Source: Porites lobata | Taxonomy: Eukaryota > Cnidaria > Anthozoa > Scleractinia > Poritidae | Assembly (NCBI GenBank): GCA_942486035.1 | Contig: CALNXK010000008.1 | Coordinates: 2,913,501 to 2,977,500, forward strand | Reading direction: 5' to 3' | Length of the DNA: 64,000 bases | In this document: in pieces, positions 58,756 to 64,000 of the stretch | How the letters are laid out: each line of letters starts with the position of its first letter | Position numbering within the stretch: position 1 is the stretch's first letter | The notes under the pieces: generated by a model | Database searches by the model: none | What the model was told of the DNA's origin: nothing | The model's input: only the letters and a program-made list of their open reading frames with translations | Translations under genes and position numbers: made by a program

Positions 58756-59583
58756 CTAAGGACAGTAGCACATATTAGAAGGGCAATAACCTACGGCGCA
58801 ATTTGTTTTGCACCAGTTATCCATAGAGGCGCTACCAGCATGAGCTCCTATGGCAACACATCCCCCTGGCTGGGGAGCATTGGTCGGTGGTGGTGTGGGC
58901 GGCTGTGTTGGGGCTCGGGTCGTAGGAGGCGGGGCGTCTGTTGGGGGATTCGTTGGAACGCTTCCATCGCCATTGATGATCCTGATGTCTGCGCAGTTGA
59001 CAAATGTTTCCTGTTCTCCTTTCCCCATGCCACAGTCATTCGGACCATCGCATCCCCAGCTGTTTGCCACGCGCCACCACCACTGTATCACGCAATGATC
59101 ACATGTCAGCCCCGTGGGAAGTTTCATCTTGATCGCAAACACCTCATTTTTGTTCGAATTGATCTTCCATGTCTTTATAACGTGTGCCAGCTTTTGTTGG
59201 GTAATAGGTGGCGTCCCGATCGGGCCCACACTGAATGTAAAAGTTCCCTTATGGTTAGAGGTAACGTCCACCTTCACTTCAATCTCCTGGCCTTCTCTGT
59301 AGGTCTTGGTAATGATACCTGTGGCGTATTTCCCAGGGTGTGTGTACATAGCCTCGCCCTCTTTAAAATGATATGGGTCACCGCAAACGCCACACTTCCC
59401 ACCGTTTTTATCCCACTGCGTGCTGAAACCGCCACAATTGAGTTCGTTATCCGTGACCTGAGTAGGTGTGTCAAAACCGTACCGCCAGGCGGCGTTTCGG
59501 CTTGCAGGATCAATCAATCTACCGTGCCCCAGTGCTTGAACGATCAGACTGAGCGCTACAAGGTAACGAAAGATCGCTTCCAT
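58756..59583 (-). CDS. Secreted AA15-type LPMO with Pro-rich linker and Cys-rich module (LPMO-7)
   Basis: The only LPMO on the minus strand. Single exon, 275 aa. The signal peptide ends before His20 (HGRLIDPASRNAAW). The second brace histidine is His111 (TSNHKGTF), and ETFVNCADI with the probable axial Phe is kept. A loop corresponding to KQPNGQEK in LPMO-2 is missing before TWKIN. The linker is almost pure Pro/Thr (PPTDAPPPTTRAPTQPPTP), then the six-cysteine module ends MCYCP. A CAGCTG box (59693-59698) and a TATAAG box (59659-59664) precede it. It groups with LPMO-1 to -4 by sequence. An inversion of a gene copy at the cluster edge is the likely origin. Confidence 0.95.
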   Translation of the reverse strand: MEAIFRYLVALSLIVQALGHGRLIDPASRNAAWRYGFDTPTQVTDNELNCGGFSTQWDKNGGKCGVCGDPYHFKEGEAMYTHPGKYATGIITKTYREGQEIEVKVDVTSNHKGTFTFSVGPIGTPPITQQKLAHVIKTWKINSNKNEVFAIKMKLPTGLTCDHCVIQWWWRVANSWGCDGPNDCGMGKGEQETFVNCADIRIINGDGSVPTNPPTDAPPPTTRAPTQPPTPPPTNAPQPGGCVAIGAHAGSASMDNWCKTNCAVGYCPSNMCYCP

Positions 59584-59658
59584 ATTGGAGTTTTGAGTGC
59601 GCGTTTCCCTTCGAAGCTTTTATCAGGTTTTTAGCTTCTCTCCCAGTGTGACAGTTCT

Positions 59659-59698
59659 CTTATAGCAGCTTTTTATTTGGTTTGCGTCGAATCAGCTG
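59659..59698 (-). promoter_or_regulatory. TATA and CAGCTG boxes of LPMO-7
   Basis: On the minus strand, TATAAG at 59664-59659 is about 76 bp and CAGCTG at 59698-59693 about 110 bp before the ATG. A second ACTCAGCTGCTTCAA lies near 59925-59940, close in sequence to the LPMO-1 box. Confidence 0.5.
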
Positions 59699-60857
59699 TT
59701 TCTAACAGTCAAAGTTGTCTTTTACTTCAAATATATGTAAACAAAAGCGGTACAGAATAATGTTGCACCCGTTATATTGTAAATAAGACTGTCATACTGA
59801 GACAACTGCATTTTCATCTGTGAAGTTTACAAATAAAATGACATTCCAGCAAGGCAGCCTGGTTCACGCCTGTAATCTCTGTAAACAAGCCGGCTTTCTC
59901 GTGCAAATTGTCTGACAAGACAAACTCAGCTGCTTCAATACACGTAAATAACTGCTGCTAGCAAATCCTTGTACCAAATAAAAATGTTCTCAAATAAGAT
60001 CGATAAATTCAACAGTGGCAGGTAGGGATTGCTTTATCCCTAAAGGGTCTTGCACAACGAACAAAAATAAATAGAGGATATCACATGATGACGAGAAGAT
60101 AAGCATAAGAATTTTATACTTGAGTAAGGGGACATAAATGTTCTTGCCACTCGAACATAACATTCATCTCTTCGAGCTAATTGATGGTTTTCCTGTTATC
60201 ATACAGTGTATGGTCAAGAAAATAAAAATGCAGTTGGTAAGGATTTTTCTTCCCCTCTCCCTCCCCCGGTGGAATGACCCTTGGCGTTCCCTTTTTTAGC
60301 TATTTTAAAAAAATAGCTCATATGTCATTGGTGTGAGCGTATGTATCTTTGTGGCTTTGTCTGTACGGATGTGTGTTGCAGGGGCAAATAAGATTGGAGG
60401 TGCTATGAGTTGATGCTTAGGAACCAATGAGATTTTGGCATCTAAACATGACATTGCTGCACTAACGGTCAAACAAGGGCACTTTGAGACCGCCATTTGG
60501 GTTCTTTAGAATTTTGTCGTCTTTTATTACGGCTAAAGGAGTTTAGAAGCATAACATTTAAATATCTTCATAATTCAAACGGTAAGTACAGTGATGCAGC
60601 TGTTTAAGGGTAGTTTAGTGTGGCTGCTAGTTCAAGACATTTATGACCTAATTCGGCTATCGCCAACGTAATGAATTTTGTTTCACCTGCTTCAAAGTGA
60701 AGTATAAGATTTTTAAAAATTGGTATTTAGGTATTGACTTTAAATTGGAAGTATGCAGCGTAATTGTGTTTGTAAAAAATTGAAGAAGAGCTTTTTTTCG
60801 TGGGTGGTAAACTGACACGCAACATCGCTATTCAACTCGTTTTGCAGCAAACTCCAG
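59699..60857. other. No gene recognised
   Basis: Around 60075-60200 there is a weak inverted structure reminiscent of the palindromic MITE at 50053. The 63-codon minus-strand frame at 60305-60496 shows no family features. Confidence 0.4.
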
Positions 60858-60878
60858 GGATGGTACTCTCCCGGGGGA

Positions 60879-60911
<33 letters not shown>

Positions 60912-61552
60912 CGCTGTGAAGGGTATAGTTTTCAAGCAGTTTACTCTAGGATAGGGTATATGAATCAGAGCGTTTGGGTCTAGAATAGGGTATCATTTTT
61001 CAGGAAACTGATCAGTTGGTACTCTAGGATAGGGGGTATTTGGGGAGTTTACTCTAGTATAGGGTAGCAAAATTCAGCTGAACTAGCTCTAGTATAGGTT
61101 AAGGGTTCCAGGGTCCCAGGGGTACATCCCCACCCAGAAATTCCTAAAGTACCCCCCCTCCTCCCCGGGGTACTCTCTTATATAAGGTGCCGCCCCGAAG
61201 GGTATGGTATTTGTTTCGTTTCGGTCCGAAAACGGAATGCCGATATAGACTTCGCACATGTTGGTCTGGAGGGAACTTTGAGAGAGTTTTAACCTCTCTG
61301 TTGTTTCAATTCCAAATAAATATAAGAAAGAACGATAACATGCGAATTCGGAATGGATTTTATGTTGGCGTTCTAATCTAAATAATTTTTGGTCTGAGAG
61401 CGAGCTAATAATGTTTGAGGCTAGGTCTGAAAACGGGTGCGGAGAATAACATTTTTGGTGTGAAATAAGGGCAGGATTTGGAGTACCGTGCGGCACACCC
61501 CCACCAAGATTTCTCCGAAGTACCCCCCCCCACCCACCCCCGGAGCAAACTA
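60858..61552 (+). repeat. Dispersed GGATAGGGTAT repeat, long copy
   Basis: Starts CTCCCGGGGGAGTACTGCC, runs through TATATGGGCTATATAGGTAT and GTGCCGC, and repeats CTCTAGGATAGGGTAT-like units five times or so. It ends with inverted GAAGTACCCCCCCC tracts. Noncoding. Shorter copies occur at 7575-7715 (inverted) and perhaps 55450-55640. I recall similar sequence as abundant in coral genomes. Confidence 0.65.
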
Positions 61553-62049
61553 GTCGCAAAACAAGTCACGTTTTTGTTGCCAGTTTTACAGTACCTTTAC
61601 AGATGCATAGAATTCGAATTTCTCTCTTTCATTTTTTTAATGCAATTAGTCAATTCCCTCCCTTTGCACGTTCTTTCGCCACACAAACATTGCGACATCT
61701 AGGCTGGGTGGCGGCTATCATTTAGTCTCACGACTGGTATTGAAATGGATACGCTACTGTCATCCTATGTAAGACAATAGAATGCGCGTTATAGACAAAA
61801 CGTTATCTGATAAAGTCTCCAAGACTACAAAACAACGCGGTAGGGTTAATTTGCAATTCCTCTTTTGAATGAACGGTTCCACTGCGACTCCATCAGAAAC
61901 TTCATTGGGACGATCTCCAAACAAGACGTTCTACTAAGCTCCTTTCTCAGTTTTTAATCTATAAAATACAAAAAGGACATTGGCCTAACCTCGTCACTGA
62001 CGTAATATATTTACAAAATTTTCTTTGTGAACTAACTGAAGTTACTCCC
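61553..62049. other. No gene recognised
   Basis: Featureless AT-rich spacer before the MITE at 62050. Confidence 0.4.
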
Positions 62050-62228
62050 CAGGGGCGGATCTAGGGGGAGGGTGCAGGGGGTGCGCAGCCCCCCTGAGAT
62101 GACCTGCGGTTTTCTAATACAACTGGTATTCTGCAAGAAAATAAAAAAAACTATGTGGTTTATTGGTGTTGAAGTAGAGCAAGAGACGAGTGCACCCCCT
62201 CCTAAAAAAAATCCTGGATCCGCCCCTG
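62050..62228. mobile_element. 179-bp MITE with CAGGGGCGGAT ends, copy 2
   Basis: Same ends and body as 2049-2216, with 5-bp flanking direct repeats CTCCC (62045-62049 and 62229-62233). It differs by a GTGCGCAGCC insertion near the left end and a longer A-rich run. Confidence 0.8.
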
Positions 62229-62430
62229 CTCCCCATTGTAATTGAGAATTTGTAATAAAAAGCCTGAACACTAATTCTACCACTATGTTAAGAATTTGCT
62301 AAATAGCAGTATGGCAGGCTTATTATGTACGACAATGGTAATAAAGTAACAAAATTATCTCACAAATATCAGTTTTGGAACTGATCAACTGGATAGTAGT
62401 TCATTGTACTGAACCAAACGTAAGACCATG

Positions 62431-64000
62431 TCATTTATACTCAAACACCTGGATTCGGTTGTCATTATTCGAATCACACACAACTATTCTTCCATCACTA
62501 AGATTTGCTGCACAATTTGGATACTTCAAATTTCCTTTCTCGCTACCATTACTTCCAAATTTTGTAAAAAACTTTCCCCTCGACCTAAACACCTGAACTC
62601 TTTGGTTATTACAATCACAGACCAAAAGCAATCCTTCTTTACTAACTAACAGGGAACGAGGATAGTTGAACTCTCCATTCTTGTTTCCCTGCTTTCCGAA
62701 TTTTGAAATAAACTTTCCTTCAAGATCAAACATTTTAATGGAATGATCATCCCTGTCTGAGACTATAAAATGTTGACTGAGTTGGATACAGTGATAGGGA
62801 GTGACAAAAGTACTTGCTCCGCCAAAGTTACGTAAACTCTGATTCCCCACTAGGAGAAAAAATCTTGATTAATTTGTTACCACTATCAGCAACAATAATT
62901 TCACCATTGTCGTTTATTGATAAAGCTCGAGGGGATTTGAACTTGTGATTTTGATTCACTTGTTCACCAAACGTACCAAGAAAGTTACCATTTTCATCAA
63001 AGATTTGTACCCTGTGGTTGCAACAGTCTGCGACTAAAATATTGCCAAGACTATCAAAAGCGATCCCTGTAGGAAACTTAAACTCACCATTTTTTTGACC
63101 CTCCCTGCCAAACGATCGTAAGTGGGTGCCATCACTACTGAACAATGAAACTCTATTGCTAAAGCAATCAGTCACAGCGATTTCATCACGATCATTCACC
63201 GCTACCCCACAGGGCCCGTCAAGCATTCCGATAGACTTACCCTTTTGTCCGAATGATAACACAGGTCTGAAGCGCCTCGGCACCTCAGCCTCAAAAGGAG
63301 TGTCAAGAACAGTTGCTTCTTTTTCTCCAGAAATAAGTACTTTACTTCTTTCTCCACCTTTACCCCCTAATTGCGACATTTTAATTTCGTCATAAACGGT
63401 TTTTAAATTACCTATCCCCCCTCTTTTCAACAGGTCAATAACCGTGTTTTCACTTCTATTGAAACGAAACAGAGGACTACATTCGGTGTGACCGTTTTCT
63501 CGGGTGTTCGCTTCCTGTAGTATTGTTTCAAACGTTTCACTGAATGCAAGGATCTCAACACTATTGCTTCGTTTTAACAGAGAATCAGTTTGTTCAATTG
63601 CTGATTCAATTAATCTCACTTGATTTTCAACTTCGCCTTTTCTGTGAGAGAGGTTCTGGTGATTTTTTCCCTTGTTTATCGACTACATCAAAAACATCCC
63701 ATTTCCTTGCTTCGATAATTGCAATAATTTGGTCTACATTCGTCTGCACTTGGGTTTTTACTCCGGCTGCTTGCACTTGAACTTCCATTCTCGCTTGGTT
63801 AATTTGTTCAATTTCTTTGCGTTTTTCTTGTGCCTTCTCTCTTAGATGTTTAATCGCAGAGTTGATCTGTGTTTTGCGCTCATCTCTAGCTGCTTCCAAC
63901 AACATTTACCATGACCTTGATGAAGTGTCACAACACAAGTGTTGCAAATGGCGACTTTACAATCTTTGCAAAAGAATTTCAACTCTTCTTTTTCATGTCG
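62431..64000 (-). CDS. TRIM-NHL (B-box, coiled coil, six NHL repeats) protein, 3' part, three frameshifts
   Basis: Runs off the window at its 5' end, so any RING finger is outside. From 64000 down: a B-box-type zinc site (FFCKDCKVAICNTC, then HQGH), an alpha-helical coiled coil (ERKTQINSAIKHLREKAQ), a spacer, then six NHL blades (GPCGVAV, FPTGIAF, SPRALSI, TPYHCIQ, YPRSLLV, YPNCAAN) closing at the stop 62431. The protein is readable throughout, but only if the frame shifts by one base at three mononucleotide runs: TTT at 63905-63907, TTTTTT at 63663-63668 and CCCC at 62845-62848. No other lesion is seen. Relatives are E3 ligase/RNA-binding TRIM2/3/71-like proteins; no filamin repeat is visible. 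Either a recent pseudogene or consensus errors. Confidence 0.85.

Overview
The window looks like nuclear DNA of an animal, most likely an anthozoan cnidarian such as a stony coral. It is AT-rich and intron-bearing, and it is crowded with degenerate animal-type transposable elements: BEL/Pao, an L1/Tx1-like LINE, Penelope-like elements, a Tc1-like element and many palindromic MITEs. It carries gene types that are expanded in cnidarians: a HEPN/NB-ARC/TPR protein, a TRIM-NHL protein and family AA15 lytic polysaccharide monooxygenases (LPMOs). The species cannot be named from sequence reading alone.

Layout. At 0-7 kb a minus-strand gene encodes a HEPN - coiled coil - NB-ARC - TPR protein in two coding exons, with a broken TPR-array copy beyond its 3' end. 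From 7 to 23 kb I see almost no secure host gene. This stretch holds a BEL/Pao fragment, a nested pair of DNA elements (11208-13523 containing 12096-13384), a weak two-exon gene candidate (15528-17251), and a foldback-like element whose terminal inverted repeats are made of a 15-bp minisatellite (19526-21630).

From 23 to 60 kb lies an LPMO cluster. Seven intact single-exon genes and two pseudogenes are present. Four intact genes and both pseudogenes lie in an 8.5-kb block that has been tandemly duplicated (23138-31682 and 31683-44482). A 5'-truncated LINE (39256-43633) entered only the second block; the first block keeps the empty site. Three further LPMO genes follow: 47119-47970 (+), 54244-55140 (+) and 58756-59583 (-). 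They are separated by Penelope-like remnants, a Tc1-like element and MITEs. The window ends with the 3' part of a TRIM-NHL gene on the minus strand (62431 to beyond 64000), broken by three one-base shifts in short mononucleotide runs.

How the genes work together. All LPMO products have a signal peptide ending just before a histidine, so the mature N-terminus can form the copper histidine brace. They are therefore predicted secreted oxidases of chitin or a related polysaccharide. Two are catalytic domain only; five add a Thr/Pro-rich linker and a six-cysteine C-terminal module. Six of the seven carry a CAGCTG box 100-135 bp upstream of the start codon, and several have a TATA box, which suggests shared regulation. 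The HEPN-NB-ARC-TPR and TRIM-NHL genes flank the cluster and have no evident functional link with it.
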